Shown: positions 35,107 through 45,879 of the stretch, one piece after another | How the letters are laid out: each line of letters begins with the position of its first letter | Numbering within the stretch: the stretch's first letter is position 1 | Assembly (NCBI RefSeq): GCF_003966155.1 | Contig: NZ_RXNS01000006.1 | Span: forward strand, 62,001 to 126,000 | Direction of reading: 5' to 3' | Origin: Halomonas nitroreducens | GTDB taxonomy: Bacteria > Pseudomonadota > Gammaproteobacteria > Pseudomonadales > Halomonadaceae | DNA: 64,000 nt | Translations under genes and position numbers: made by a program | Notes under the pieces: model-generated | What the model saw: the letters and a program-made list of their open reading frames with translations, nothing else | The model's database searches: none | Told to the model about the DNA's origin: nothing

Positions 35107-36288
35107 ATGCTCAACGGACCCTTTCCCCCCTGGCCGGACTTCTCCGAGGAAGAGGTAGCGGCGGTGTCCCGCGTGCTGCGTTCGAATCGCGTCAACTACT
35201 GGACCGGCGAGGAGGCGCGCGCCTTTGAAGAGGAATTCGCGAGCTTCGCCGAGACCCGCCATGCGGTTGCGGTCTCCAACGGCACTACCGCCCTCGACCT
35301 GGCGCTGCATGGACTGGGCGTGGGCGAGGGGGACGAGGTCATCGTCACCCCGCGGACCTTCCTGGCCTCGGTCTCCAGCATCGTCAATGCCGGGGCGGTC
35401 CCGGTGTTCGCGGATGTGGATCCTGACAGCCAGAACATCACGGCGGACACGGTGGCGCCCAGGATCACCCCGCGGACGCGGGCCATCCTCGCCGTCCACC
35501 TGGCCGGCTGGCCCTGCGACTTGGCCCCCCTGACGGCACTGGCCCGACAGCACGGGCTGGCCATCATCGAGGACTGCGCCCAGGCCCACGGGGCCCGCTA
35601 TCGGGGCCGCAGTGTCGGGGGGCTCGGCGATGTGGCGGCCTGGTCGTTCTGCCAGGACAAGATCATGAGCACCGGGGGCGAGGGCGGCATGGTCACCACC
35701 AACGACCGTGACCTGTGGCAGCGCATGTGGGCGTACAAGGATCACGGCAAGAGCTGGGAGGCGGTCTACGAGCGCGAGCACCCGCCCGGTTTCCGCTGGC
35801 TGCACGAGTCCTTCGGCACCAACTGGCGACTGACCGAGATGCAGGCGGCAATCGGCCGCATCCAGCTCGAGCGGATGCCCGACTGGTCCCGCCGGCGCCG
35901 CCACAACGCCGAGACCCTGTGGCAGGCCGCCCGAGGGATGCCGGGGCTGCGGGTGCCGAGCCTGCCCGACGACATCCAGCATGCAGCCTACAAGGCCTAC
36001 GTGTTCGTGGACCCCGCCGGCCTGGCCGAGGGCTGGGATCGGGATCGCATCCAGCAGGCCGTTGTCCAGGGCGGGGTGCCATGCTTCTCGGGCTCCTGCT
36101 CGGAGGTCTATCGCGAGCGCGCCTTCGATGGCACAGGCTGGCGTCCCGCCGAGCCGCTGCCGGTCGCCCGGGAGCTCGGCGCGACCAGCCTGATGTTTCT
36201 CGTGCACCCGACCCTGGGAGAGGCCGAGATGGCCCTGACGGTGGCGGTGCTGGGAGATGTCATGGCCCGGGCGACGCACCGGCCCTGA
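35107..36288 (+). CDS. pglE: UDP-4-keto sugar aminotransferase (PglE/DegT family)
   Basis: 393-residue PLP aminotransferase. Motifs: VSNGTTALDLALHGLGVG (phosphate site), IIEDCAQAHGARYRG, and SFCQDKIMSTGGEGG with the Schiff-base Lys. Together with the PglF-type dehydratase downstream it should convert UDP-4-keto-6-deoxy-GlcNAc to the 4-amino sugar used by PglD. ATG 35107 has AAGGAA upstream; the frame is open well into pglD but gene spacing favours this start. Distinct in sequence from the wbpE paralogue at 24635. Confidence 0.85.
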   Translation: MLNGPFPPWPDFSEEEVAAVSRVLRSNRVNYWTGEEARAFEEEFASFAETRHAVAVSNGTTALDLALHGLGVGEGDEVIVTPRTFLASVSSIVNAGAVPVFADVDPDSQNITADTVAPRITPRTRAILAVHLAGWPCDLAPLTALARQHGLAIIEDCAQAHGARYRGRSVGGLGDVAAWSFCQDKIMSTGGEGGMVTTNDRDLWQRMWAYKDHGKSWEAVYEREHPPGFRWLHESFGTNWRLTEMQAAIGRIQLERMPDWSRRRRHNAETLWQAARGMPGLRVPSLPDDIQHAAYKAYVFVDPAGLAEGWDRDRIQQAVVQGGVPCFSGSCSEVYRERAFDGTGWRPAEPLPVARELGATSLMFLVHPTLGEAEMALTVAVLGDVMARATHRP

Positions 36289-36331
36289 CCGATCAACACG
36301 GCCGGGCAGGTGTCCGGCCCCGGAGGGTTCC

Positions 36332-38335
36332 ATGGCAGGAACCCGGGAGACCACGATGTTCGAGTTGCTGCAACCGCTGTTTCGCCTGCCGAGGCGTCGC
36401 AAGCGGATCATCCAGGTCCTGGTGGACTGTGTCTTGATCGCGATGAGCTTCCTCGCCGCCATGCTGCTGCGCCTCGAGGAGTGGGGTCGGCTGGCCCAGG
36501 TCGAGACCTGGGCGGCCCTGCTGGTGCTGATCCCGGTGAGCCTGGTGATCTTCATCCGCCTGGGCTTCTATCGTGCGGTGATCCGCTACATGGGCTCCAA
36601 GGCCATTCGTGCCGTGCTGGTCGGGGTGGTGGTGTCGGCGCTGTCGCTGCCCATGGCCAGCTACCTCTTCCATCTTGGCGTGCCGCGTTCCGTGCCCTTC
36701 ATCTACGCCCTCGTGGCGCTGATGACGATCGGCGGCGTGCGCTTCGCCCTGCGCGCCTTCTACCTGCGCAGCCAGGTGCTGCACAAGCCGCGCGTGGTGA
36801 TCTATGGCGCCGGGGCGGCGGGCCGGCAGGTGGCTGCCTCGCTGCGCCACGGCAGGGAGTACCTGCCGGTGGCCTTCGTCGACGATGTCCAGGGCCTGCA
36901 TAACACCTTCATCGAGGGCATGAAGGTCTACCCGCCCAAGCAGCTTGGCTACCTGGCGGACTGCTACGGCGCCGAGCGGGTGCTGCTGGCGATGCCCAGC
37001 GCCAGTCGCGGGCGTCGCCGCGAGATCCTGGCCGAGCTCGAGCCCCAGGGCTTCACCGTACAGACCGTTCCCGGCATCGCCGACGTGGTGTCGGGGCGGG
37101 CCAGCATCAGCGAGATCCGCGACGTGGCGGTGGAGGACCTGCTCGGCCGCGACCCGGTCCCTCCCAACCAGTCGCTGATGGACGCCAACATCCGCGGCCG
37201 GGTGGTCATGGTCACCGGGGCGGGCGGCTCCATCGGCTCGGAGCTGTGTCGTCAGATCCTGCGCCAGGCTCCCGCCCGGCTACTGCTGCTGGAGCTCTCG
37301 GAATTCAGCCTGTATCGCATCGAACACGAGCTGCGGCAGATGGCCGAGGCGCAGGGCCTGGATATCCCCATCGAGGCCCTGCTCGGCTCGATCCAGCACC
37401 AGCAGCGCCTGCAGGCCGTGATGATGGCCTTCGGCGTGCAGACGGTTTACCACGCCGCCGCCTACAAGCATGTGCCGATGGTCGAGCACAACGTGGTGGA
37501 GGGCATCCGCAACAACGTCTTCGGTACCCGCGAAGCCGCCAAGGCCGCGGTCGCCGCCGGCGTCGAAACCTTCGTGCTGGTCTCGACCGACAAGGCGGTG
37601 CGCCCGACCAATGTCATGGGGGCCACCAAGCGCATGGCCGAGCTGGTCTGCCAGGCCATCGCCTCGGATGCCCCGGCCACTCGTTTCTCCATGGTGCGGT
37701 TCGGCAACGTGCTGGGCTCGAGCGGCTCGGTCGTGCCGCTCTTCCGTCGCCAGATCCAGGCAGGGGGGCCGATCACCGTCACACACCCGGAGATCACCCG
37801 TTACTTCATGACGATTCCCGAGGCGGCGCAGCTGGTCATCCAGGCGGGGGCCATGGCCCGTGGCGGCGACGTCTTCGTGCTGGACATGGGGGAGCCGGTG
37901 AAGATCGCCGAGCTGGCGCGTCAGATGGTGCGTCTCTCGGGGCTGCGAGTGAGTGACGAGCAACACCCGGAGGGTGATATCGAGATCGCCTATACCGGTT
38001 TGCGCCCCGGCGAGAAGCTCTACGAGGAGCTGCTGGTCGGCAATGACGTGGCGGCCACCTCGCACCCCCGCATCATGACGGCCAGCGAGGTGTGCTGGAC
38101 CTGGGACCGCTTGCAGCCGTTCCTGGAGGAGCTGTTCCAGGCGTGCCTGGCGTTTCGCCACGACCGGATCCGCGAGCTGCTGCTCGAGGCCCCCACGGCC
38201 TATCGCCCCCAGGGCGCGATCGTCGACCTGGTGTGGCAGGCCGGCGGCGTGCCCGGGGAGGCCTCGCCGTCGGTGGTCCCCCTGCGTACCGGGGGGCGGC
38301 GCCGGGCCGCCAGCCAGCAACCCGTCACGCCCTAG
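36332..38335 (+). CDS. UDP-GlcNAc 4,6-dehydratase, membrane-anchored (WbpM/PglF/CapD type)
   Basis: 667-residue enzyme with four N-terminal membrane segments (residues about 25-130), a CoA-binding-like Rossmann region (VVIYGAGAAGRQVAASL) and the catalytic SDR domain (VMVTGAGGSIGSELCRQIL, AAYKHVPMVE, STDKAVRPTNVMGATKR). The usual Tyr of YxxxK is replaced by Met (MGATK), as in WbpM/PglF. It turns UDP-GlcNAc into the 4-keto-6-deoxy sugar used by PglE. GGAGGG precedes ATG 36332; the ATG at 36356 (MFELL) is a good alternative. Confidence 0.92.
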   Translation: MAGTRETTMFELLQPLFRLPRRRKRIIQVLVDCVLIAMSFLAAMLLRLEEWGRLAQVETWAALLVLIPVSLVIFIRLGFYRAVIRYMGSKAIRAVLVGVVVSALSLPMASYLFHLGVPRSVPFIYALVALMTIGGVRFALRAFYLRSQVLHKPRVVIYGAGAAGRQVAASLRHGREYLPVAFVDDVQGLHNTFIEGMKVYPPKQLGYLADCYGAERVLLAMPSASRGRRREILAELEPQGFTVQTVPGIADVVSGRASISEIRDVAVEDLLGRDPVPPNQSLMDANIRGRVVMVTGAGGSIGSELCRQILRQAPARLLLLELSEFSLYRIEHELRQMAEAQGLDIPIEALLGSIQHQQRLQAVMMAFGVQTVYHAAAYKHVPMVEHNVVEGIRNNVFGTREAAKAAVAAGVETFVLVSTDKAVRPTNVMGATKRMAELVCQAIASDAPATRFSMVRFGNVLGSSGSVVPLFRRQIQAGGPITVTHPEITRYFMTIPEAAQLVIQAGAMARGGDVFVLDMGEPVKIAELARQMVRLSGLRVSDEQHPEGDIEIAYTGLRPGEKLYEELLVGNDVAATSHPRIMTASEVCWTWDRLQPFLEELFQACLAFRHDRIRELLLEAPTAYRPQGAIVDLVWQAGGVPGEASPSVVPLRTGGRRRAASQQPVTP

Positions 38336-38408
38336 GACTTCGCCAGGCGGAGTCGCGTCAATCAATGTACCCCCGGGGACCCCCGGGGATGGTCAGGGAG
38401 GAACCAAG

Positions 38409-40337
38409 ATGTGTGGCATCGTAGCAGCCGTGGGGACCGAGGATATCCTGCCGGTCCTGGTGGAAGGCCTCAGGCGACTGGAATATCGCGGGTACGACTC
38501 GGCCGGCGTGGCGCTGGTCGAGGCGCCCGGCGTCCTGGAGCGCCGGCGTGAGGTCGGCAAGGTGGCGGCGCTGGAGGCGGCGCTGTCTCGCCACCCGCTG
38601 TCGGGCAACAGCGGCATTGCCCACACCCGCTGGGCGACGCACGGCGCCCCCAGCCAGGGCAATGCGCACCCCCATGTCTCCGGCAAGATCGCCGTGGTCC
38701 ACAATGGCATCATCGAGAACCACGGCGTGCTGCGTGAGCGCCTCGCGTCGGCCGGCTATCGCTTCGTCTCGGAGACGGACACCGAGGTGATCGCCCATCT
38801 CATCGACGAGGAGCTGGCGGTCGCGGAGGATCTCGCCGACGCCGTGGCCCGCGCCGCGGACCAGCTGGAGGGCGCCTACGCGATGGGCGTGATTCATGCC
38901 GATGAGCCCGGGCAAATGGTCGGCATGCGGCAGGGCAGTCCCCTGGTCGTCGGCGTCGGCGAGCAGGGCCACTATCTCGGCTCGGATCCCCTGGCGCTGC
39001 TGCCGGTCACCTACCGCTTCATCTACCTGGAGGACGGCGACCTGGTGGTGGCCAGCCACGGGCAGTGCCGGGTGCACGGCTTCGCCAACGCCAGCGTTCG
39101 CGGTGACGTCCCGGTGATGGCCGGCGACGCCCCGGAGGCTGGCGAGGCGCTCCAGGCCGCCGGTCGCGTCTGCCTCGAGCGTCCCGTGGTGCGTTACGAG
39201 CATGATGATCAGGCGATCGACAAGGGCGAGTTTCCCCATTACATGCTCAAGGAGATCCATGAACAGCCCCTGGCGGTAGCCAATACCCTGGAGGGTCGCC
39301 TGGGCGAGGACGAGGTGCTGGTCGATGCCCTCGGGCCTTCGGCGCGGACGCTGCTGGGGGCCACGCGTCAGATACACCTGGTGGCCTGCGGGACCAGCTA
39401 CCATGCCGCCCTGGTGGCTCGCTACTGGCTCGAGGAGCTGGCGGGGGTGCCCTGTCAGGTCGAGGTGGCCTCGGAGTATCGCTACCGCCGGGTGGTGGCT
39501 CCGAAGGGCACGCTGTTCGTGACCCTCTCCCAGTCGGGGGAGACCGCCGATACCCTGGCGGCCCTGCGGCATGCGCTGTCCGCTGACGCCGCGGCGGGGG
39601 GAGCGTCCTACCTCGGCAGTCTGGCGATCTGCAATGTTCCCGGGAGCTCCCTGGCAAGGGAGGCGACCCTGGCCCTGCTGACCCATGCCGGACCGGAAAT
39701 CGGCGTGGCCTCCACCAAGGCCTTCACCACCCAGCTGACTGCCCTGATGCTGCTGACCCTGTCGCTACGCCAGGTAAGAGGGGGCGAGCCGGGGTTGACC
39801 GCCCGCCTGGTACGTCGTCTGCGCTACCTTCCCACGGTGCTGGGAGATGCCCTGGCGCTGGACGAGGAGACCGCCGGCCTGGTGGATCGGTTCACGGAGC
39901 GCGAGCACAGCCTCTTCCTGGGCCGGGGCGTGCACTTCCCGATCGCTCTGGAAGGGGCCCTGAAGCTCAAGGAGATCTCGTATATCCATGCCGAGGCCTT
40001 CGCCGCGGGCGAGCTCAAGCACGGCCCCCTGGCGCTGATCGCCGAGGGCATGCCGGTGGTCACGGTGGCGCCGATGGATGGCCTGGTGGAAAAGCTGGCC
40101 TCGAACCTGCAGGAGGTCCGGGCCCGGGGCGGCAAGGTGCTGGCCTTCGCCGACCCGGATACCGGCCTGGCCAGCGCGGAGGGACTGGAGGTGATCTGGG
40201 TGCCGGCGGTGTGCCGTTATATCGCCCCCATCGTCTACAGCCTGCCGTTGCAGTTACTCTCCTATCACGTCGCGGTGGCGCGGGGCACCGACGTGGACAA
40301 GCCCCGCAACCTGGCCAAATCCGTCACCGTGGAATAG
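38409..40337 (+). CDS. glmS: Glutamine-fructose-6-phosphate aminotransferase
   Basis: Makes glucosamine-6-phosphate, the first step toward UDP-GlcNAc, the precursor of every amino sugar predicted in this locus. It has the class II glutaminase domain starting at Cys2 (MCGIVAAVG; RRLEYRGYDSAGVAL; THGAPSQGNAHPH), then two SIS domains (VACGTSYHAALVARYW, SQSGETADTL; FLGRGVHFPIALEGALKLKEISY), ending in AKSVTVE. At 642 residues it is about 30 longer than typical GlmS, the extra lying in the linker and first SIS domain. GGGAGG before the ATG. Possibly a second, locus-dedicated copy. Confidence 0.95.
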   Translation: MCGIVAAVGTEDILPVLVEGLRRLEYRGYDSAGVALVEAPGVLERRREVGKVAALEAALSRHPLSGNSGIAHTRWATHGAPSQGNAHPHVSGKIAVVHNGIIENHGVLRERLASAGYRFVSETDTEVIAHLIDEELAVAEDLADAVARAADQLEGAYAMGVIHADEPGQMVGMRQGSPLVVGVGEQGHYLGSDPLALLPVTYRFIYLEDGDLVVASHGQCRVHGFANASVRGDVPVMAGDAPEAGEALQAAGRVCLERPVVRYEHDDQAIDKGEFPHYMLKEIHEQPLAVANTLEGRLGEDEVLVDALGPSARTLLGATRQIHLVACGTSYHAALVARYWLEELAGVPCQVEVASEYRYRRVVAPKGTLFVTLSQSGETADTLAALRHALSADAAAGGASYLGSLAICNVPGSSLAREATLALLTHAGPEIGVASTKAFTTQLTALMLLTLSLRQVRGGEPGLTARLVRRLRYLPTVLGDALALDEETAGLVDRFTEREHSLFLGRGVHFPIALEGALKLKEISYIHAEAFAAGELKHGPLALIAEGMPVVTVAPMDGLVEKLASNLQEVRARGGKVLAFADPDTGLASAEGLEVIWVPAVCRYIAPIVYSLPLQLLSYHVAVARGTDVDKPRNLAKSVTVE

Positions 40338-40345
40338 GCGGCAGG

Positions 40346-40378
40346 TGCAGCCGGGCGCCTTTCGGGGCGCCCGGCACC
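40346..40378. terminator. Bidirectional stem-loop after glmS
   Basis: Perfect 10-bp stem GCCGGGCGCC / GGCGCCCGGC with loop TTTCGG, filling the 42-base gap between the convergent glmS and DUF2069 genes. Likely a shared intrinsic terminator. Confidence 0.7.
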
Positions 40379-40379
40379 G

Positions 40380-41759
<1,380 letters not shown>

Positions 41760-41850
41760 GACACAGGGTCCTTGTGGTCGGTCGTGATGAACGCGGCTCA
41801 TTGTAGGCCGTGCTCGAGCGCCGCCACAACCGGCGGGGCGGGGACGTCGC

Positions 41851-42312
41851 TCAGTCGCCGCGATGGTGATGGGGCAGGGTGCGTTCGATGGCCCCGAGGA
41901 CCGTCATGATCACCAGGGCCAGCCCGGTGACCATGGCGGCCAGGGCGAAGTTGTTGACCCCGGCGGCAATGCCGATGGCGCCGGCCAGCCAGATGGAGGC
42001 CCCCGTGGTGATCCCGTGGACACTGGAGCCGCTGCGGATGATGCTGCCGGCACCGAGGAAGCCGATGCCGCCGATCACGCCTTCGATGATCCGGGTCGGG
42101 TCGATACGTGCCGAGGGATCGCCCTCGGCGGTGGCGAAGAGGATCTCCAGGCCGACGATCAGGAAGGCGGCGGCCCCCAGGGCGACCAGCATGTGCGAAC
42201 GGAGCCCCGCCGGCTTGCCGCGCAGCTCCCGCTCGAGGCCCAGCACCATGGCCAGGCCCGCCGCCACGGCGAGTCGGGTCAGCATGTCCAGCAGGCTGAT
42301 TTCGGCCTCCAT
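41851..42312 (-). CDS. MgtC/SapB-family membrane protein
   Basis: 153-residue inner-membrane protein matching the MgtC/SapB N-terminal domain: LAVAAGLAMVLGLERELRGKPAGLRSHMLVALGAA, the core GGIGFLGAGSIIRSG, and ITTGASIWLAGAIGIAAG. Members are linked to magnesium limitation and F-ATPase control. It lacks the C-terminal ACT-like domain of Salmonella MgtC. AAGGAGC sits 5 bases before the ATG at 42312, preferred to the ATG at 42333. The 128-base upstream gap is AT-richer and should hold the promoter. Confidence 0.9.
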   Translation of the reverse strand: MEAEISLLDMLTRLAVAAGLAMVLGLERELRGKPAGLRSHMLVALGAAAFLIVGLEILFATAEGDPSARIDPTRIIEGVIGGIGFLGAGSIIRSGSSVHGITTGASIWLAGAIGIAAGVNNFALAAMVTGLALVIMTVLGAIERTLPHHHRGD

Positions 42313-42440
42313 GGGGGCTCCTTGGTTTTGCATACCCGCCCTGATAGTGCCTGACCGGGCCCTCGCGAGGGAAGCCCGAATGAGTTTTATACCGTTATCT
42401 ATGTTGCAAACCTATCTGACCTTCCGATCCCGTGGGCGCC

Positions 42441-42854
42441 TCAGTCCAGGCGTCGGTAGGTCCAGACATCACGCCCGTCGGCGAGCCGGATGCGCACCCG
42501 TCGGTAGCGAATCCCCAACCGCTCGTAACGGTCGAGGCGCCTGAGTTCCTCGGCATTCACCCGCAGCAGCAGGCCCTCGACGCTGGCACCGTCGGTGGGG
42601 ACCAGGTCCAGCCCTTCGCGGCGATAGCCGGAAACACTGACCGGCTCGGGGTCACCGACGCGGCCATACACCAGCCAGCGGACCGGCGCATGGCGCAGGG
42701 TGCCGTAGACGAAGAGCTGGTGCGTCCCCGGAGACACCGGCGTCAGGTGCTCGGGACGCTCATAGGTCCAGGGACTGAGCAGGGTCAGCCATAGCCATCC
42801 AGCGAGGGCGAGGGGCGAGGCAACCAGGGAGAGGGTGATCAGTCGGCGTGGCAT
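42441..42854 (-). CDS. Gamma-glutamylcyclotransferase-like (AIG2) protein with N-terminal anchor
   Basis: 137-residue protein with an N-terminal hydrophobic segment (LITLSLVASPLALAGWLWLTLL) then a gamma-glutamylcyclotransferase fold: QLFVYGTLRHAPVRWLVYGR, then EGLLLRVNAEELRRLDRYER, where the Glu or Asp of LDRYE is the usual catalytic acid. The anchor suggests it faces the periplasm, unlike cytoplasmic relatives. Divergent from the Smr gene. Substrate unknown. Confidence 0.78.
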   Translation of the reverse strand: MPRRLITLSLVASPLALAGWLWLTLLSPWTYERPEHLTPVSPGTHQLFVYGTLRHAPVRWLVYGRVGDPEPVSVSGYRREGLDLVPTDGASVEGLLLRVNAEELRRLDRYERLGIRYRRVRIRLADGRDVWTYRRLD

Positions 42855-42973
42855 GGGCGGCTCGTGACGGTTCCAGACGAAGGGGCCATCCTGCCATGCC
42901 GGCCTCCGGGACTTAAGGCCCCTGGCCGGCTTTGCTAGGATGGCAACGAGATCATCCGCGCCGGAGATGTGCC

Positions 42974-43567
42974 ATGACCCAGTCCCGCCATGACGACCTG
43001 GACTTTCGTGCCCTCGTCGGGGAGGTGCGCCCGCTGCGCCACGGCGCGGGGCGTGCCGATGCCGGCCGGCCTCGCAGCGGCCCCAGCGAAGCGCAGCTCG
43101 CCCGGCGCGAGAGTGCGGCCGGGGGGGATAGGGGGCGCGACATCCTCTCCGACGACTTCGTCGACCTGATCCCGCCCTTCGACCCGCTGGCCTTCCGCCG
43201 CGACGGCATCCAGCAGGGCGTGATGGATCGCCTGCGTCATGGCGGCTATCCGGTGCAGGCCAGCCTCCACCTGCTCAGGCGCCCTGTCGAGGAGTGTCGC
43301 CGCGCACTGCCGGCGTTCCTGCGCGAGGCGTGGGAACATGACCTGCGCTCGGTGCTGATCATCCACGGGCGAGGGCGCGAGATCGACAGCCCGCCCAATG
43401 TGCTGCGCTCCTACCTGGCCAAGTGGCTGCCGACCTTCGACGAGGTCCAGGCCTTCGCCTCGGCGGGGCAGGCCGACGGTGGCCTGGGAGCCACCTGGGT
43501 GATGCTGCGCAAGAGCGACCGGGCCCGGGCCGCCAATCGGGAGCGACAGCAGAAGCGGCGCGGCTGA
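42974..43567 (+). CDS. Smr-domain protein (SmrA/YdaL type endonuclease)
   Basis: 197-residue protein with a C-terminal Smr domain: ASLHLLRRPVEECRRALPAFLREA, VLIIHGRGREIDSPPNVLRSYLAKWL. The family motif usually reads LDLHG; here it is ASLHLL, with the HGRG loop intact. An N-terminal region with PFDPLAFRRDGIQQGVMDRL precedes the domain. Smr proteins nick DNA or cleave RNA at stalled ribosomes (SmrB); which applies here is unclear. ATG 42974 has GGAG upstream; frame open to 42932. Confidence 0.88.
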   Translation: MTQSRHDDLDFRALVGEVRPLRHGAGRADAGRPRSGPSEAQLARRESAAGGDRGRDILSDDFVDLIPPFDPLAFRRDGIQQGVMDRLRHGGYPVQASLHLLRRPVEECRRALPAFLREAWEHDLRSVLIIHGRGREIDSPPNVLRSYLAKWLPTFDEVQAFASAGQADGGLGATWVMLRKSDRARAANRERQQKRRG

Positions 43568-43585
43568 GGCAGCGGGGGCGCAACC

Positions 43586-43619
43586 ACGACGAAGCCGGCC
43601 ACGGGGCCGGCTTCGTCGT
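43586..43619. terminator. Bidirectional stem-loop between Smr and DUF934 genes
   Basis: Perfect 15-bp stem ACGACGAAGCCGGCC / GGCCGGCTTCGTCGT with a four-base ACGG loop in the 73-base gap between convergent genes. A strong shared intrinsic terminator candidate. Confidence 0.75.
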
Positions 43620-43640
43620 CTTCGTCGGGGGAGCCGCGGA

Positions 43641-44174
43641 TCAGGCCACGGCCCGATCCGCCTTAGTCTTTCCCGGCTCGCGCAGTCGCCGACGGAACAG
43701 CGGCTCCGGATCGTCGGTGCCCGGTTGATAGCTGCGGCTGAAGGCGCTGAGCGCGTTCAGCGCATCCTCGACGATCTGGTCCTCGCGCAACGAGAAGGCG
43801 TCGAAGCCACAGCGCGACATGTAGAACAGCTGGTCGATCAGCACGTCCCCCACGGCGCGGATCTGGCCGGTGTAGCCATGGCGCTCCCGCAGCAGCCGGG
43901 CGATGCTGTAGCCACGACCGTCGGTGAACTTGGGAAAGTCGATGGCGACCAGCGGGGCGACCTCGAGTTCCTCGGCCAGCGCCGCGGTCATTTCGGTGTC
44001 GCTGGCCAGCCAGGGGGCGATGTCCCGGCCCTTGTCGGAGGCCTGCCAGGCCTCCAGCGGCACGATGCCGGGCTGGCCCTCGGGACGCGCCTCGGCGGAG
44101 TCGCAGAGCACCCACTCGTCGCTCACGACACGACGCTCGGCGATCAGGGGACGGCTGGGGGTCTGCTCAGGCAT
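43641..44174 (-). CDS. DUF934 protein, sulfite reductase partner
   Basis: 177-residue cytoplasmic protein of DUF934, almost always encoded next to cysI-type sulfite reductase. Features: the core FPKFTDGRGYSIARLLRERHGYTGQIRAVGDVLIDQLFYMSRCGFDAFSLRE, cited here only for its key pieces DGRGYS and RAVGDVL. It may help electron delivery or assembly for the reductase; no direct evidence. Overlaps the cysI 3' end by 8 bases, so it is the second gene of that operon. Confidence 0.82.
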   Translation of the reverse strand: MPEQTPSRPLIAERRVVSDEWVLCDSAEARPEGQPGIVPLEAWQASDKGRDIAPWLASDTEMTAALAEELEVAPLVAIDFPKFTDGRGYSIARLLRERHGYTGQIRAVGDVLIDQLFYMSRCGFDAFSLREDQIVEDALNALSAFSRSYQPGTDDPEPLFRRRLREPGKTKADRAVA

Positions 44175-45819
44175 AGACACGCTCCTTGAAGGGTTTGAGG
44201 CCGATGCGGCGATAGGTGTCGAGGAAGGTCTCGTCGGCGGTACGCTCACCGACATAGACCTGCAGCAGCTTGTCGATCACGCTGGGCACGTCCTCGCGAT
44301 AGAAGGACGGGCCGAGGATCTTGCCCAGGGAGGCGCCGTTGCCCTGGCTACCGCCCAGCGAGATCTGGTAGTACTCCTCGCCCTTCTTGTCGACGCCGAG
44401 GATGCCGATGTGGCCGACGTGGTGATGGCCGCAGGCGTTCATGCAGCCAGAGATGTTGAGCTCCAGTGGGCCCAGGTCGTAGAGGAAGTCGAGATCCTCG
44501 AAGCGTTCCTGGATGGCGTGGGCGACCGGGATCGACTTGGCGTTGGCCAGGCCACAGTAGTCGCCCCCGGGGCAGCAGATCAGGTCGGCGAGGGTGCCCA
44601 CGGTGGGGTTGGCCATGCCGAGGGCCTCGAGGCGCTGCCAGAGGGTCTCCAGGCGGTCCACTGGCACATCGGTCAGCACCAGGTTCTGCTCGTGGGTGAC
44701 CCGCAGCTCGCCGTAGCCGAATTCGTCGGCCAGGTCGGCGATGGCGCTCATCTGCTCCGAAGTGACATCGCCCGGCGAGTGCTCGCGACGCTTCAGCGAC
44801 AGGGTCACGGCCTTGTAGCCGGACACCTTGTGGTCGGTGACATTGTTGGTCACGAAGCGGGCGAAGGCGCGGTTCTCCGCCCGCAGGCGCTCGTAGGCGT
44901 CGATGGCCTCCTGGCTGACCTCGCGACGCTCGGGGTCGACGAAGTGCTCGGCCACCGTCGCCACGGCCTCCTCGGTGAGGGTCTGGGAACCATCCTTGAG
45001 GTGCGCCCATTCCTCCTCGACGCGGCGACGGAACTCCTCGATGCCCAGCGCCTTGACCAGGATCTTGATGCGCGCCTTGAACTTGTTGTCGCGGCGGCCG
45101 AACTGGTTATAGACCCGCAGGATCGCCTCCAGGTAGGTCAGCAGGTGCTGCCAGGGCAGATCCTCGCGGACCACGTCGCCGATCATCGGCGTCCGCCCGA
45201 GCCCGCCACCGGCCAGCACCTTCACGCGCACCTCGCCGTCGGCGTCACGCCACAGCCGCAGGCCCACATCGTGGACCTGGATGGCCGCGCGATCCTCCTC
45301 GGCCCCGGTCACCGCGATCTTGAACTTGCGCGGCAGGTAGGCGAACTCGGGGTGGAAGGTCGACCACTGACGGATCAGTTCGCACCAGGCGCGCGGGTCG
45401 ACGTCCTCGTCGGCGGCGACGCCGGAGAACTGGTCGGTGGTGGTGTTGCGGATGTCGTTGCCGCTGGTCTGGATGGCGTGCATCTGCACGCTGGCGAGTT
45501 CCGCCAGCATGTCCGGCACGTCCTCGAGCTTCGGCCAGTTCAGCTGGAGGTTGGTGCGGGTGGTGAAGTGTCCGTAGCCCCTGTCATAGCGCGCCGCGAT
45601 CTCGCCGAGCTTGCGCAGCTGATAGGACGCCAGCATCCCGTAGGGAATGGCGATGCGCAGCATCGGCGCATAGCGCTGGATATAGAGACCGTTCTGCACG
45701 CGCAGGGGCAGAAACTCCTCGTCGCTGATCTTGCCCTCGAGGTAGCGACGCATCTGGTCGCGGAACTGGGCGACGCGTTCGTCGACCAGGGTCTGATCAT
45801 GGGTGTCGTAACGGTACAT
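44167..45819 (-). CDS. cysI: Assimilatory nitrite/sulfite reductase hemoprotein
   Basis: 550-residue siroheme/4Fe-4S enzyme that reduces sulfite to sulfide (or nitrite to ammonia). The coupled cluster is bound by CPGGDYCGLA and CMNACGHHHVGHIG near residues 415-465. The ferrite-reductase half-domain FTTRTNLQLNWPKLEDVPDML and GGLGRTPMIG are present. Pairing with DUF934 favours sulfite reductase in cysteine synthesis. The upstream gap holds an AT-rich palindrome suited to a CysB-type regulator. Which physiological donor is used cannot be told. Confidence 0.92.
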   Translation of the reverse strand: MYRYDTHDQTLVDERVAQFRDQMRRYLEGKISDEEFLPLRVQNGLYIQRYAPMLRIAIPYGMLASYQLRKLGEIAARYDRGYGHFTTRTNLQLNWPKLEDVPDMLAELASVQMHAIQTSGNDIRNTTTDQFSGVAADEDVDPRAWCELIRQWSTFHPEFAYLPRKFKIAVTGAEEDRAAIQVHDVGLRLWRDADGEVRVKVLAGGGLGRTPMIGDVVREDLPWQHLLTYLEAILRVYNQFGRRDNKFKARIKILVKALGIEEFRRRVEEEWAHLKDGSQTLTEEAVATVAEHFVDPERREVSQEAIDAYERLRAENRAFARFVTNNVTDHKVSGYKAVTLSLKRREHSPGDVTSEQMSAIADLADEFGYGELRVTHEQNLVLTDVPVDRLETLWQRLEALGMANPTVGTLADLICCPGGDYCGLANAKSIPVAHAIQERFEDLDFLYDLGPLELNISGCMNACGHHHVGHIGILGVDKKGEEYYQISLGGSQGNGASLGKILGPSFYREDVPSVIDKLLQVYVGERTADETFLDTYRRIGLKPFKERVYA

Positions 45820-45879
45820 TCAGCGCTTACCTGCAACTTGGAAGTGGCGGAGCTTGGCGCCCACCTTAATGGGTCGGGG

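Noticed and set aside
38371..38390. Tandem CCCCGGGGAC-type repeat before glmS
   Set aside because: Two short GC-rich units only; no T-run or conserved regulatory pattern, likely chance in GC-rich DNA.
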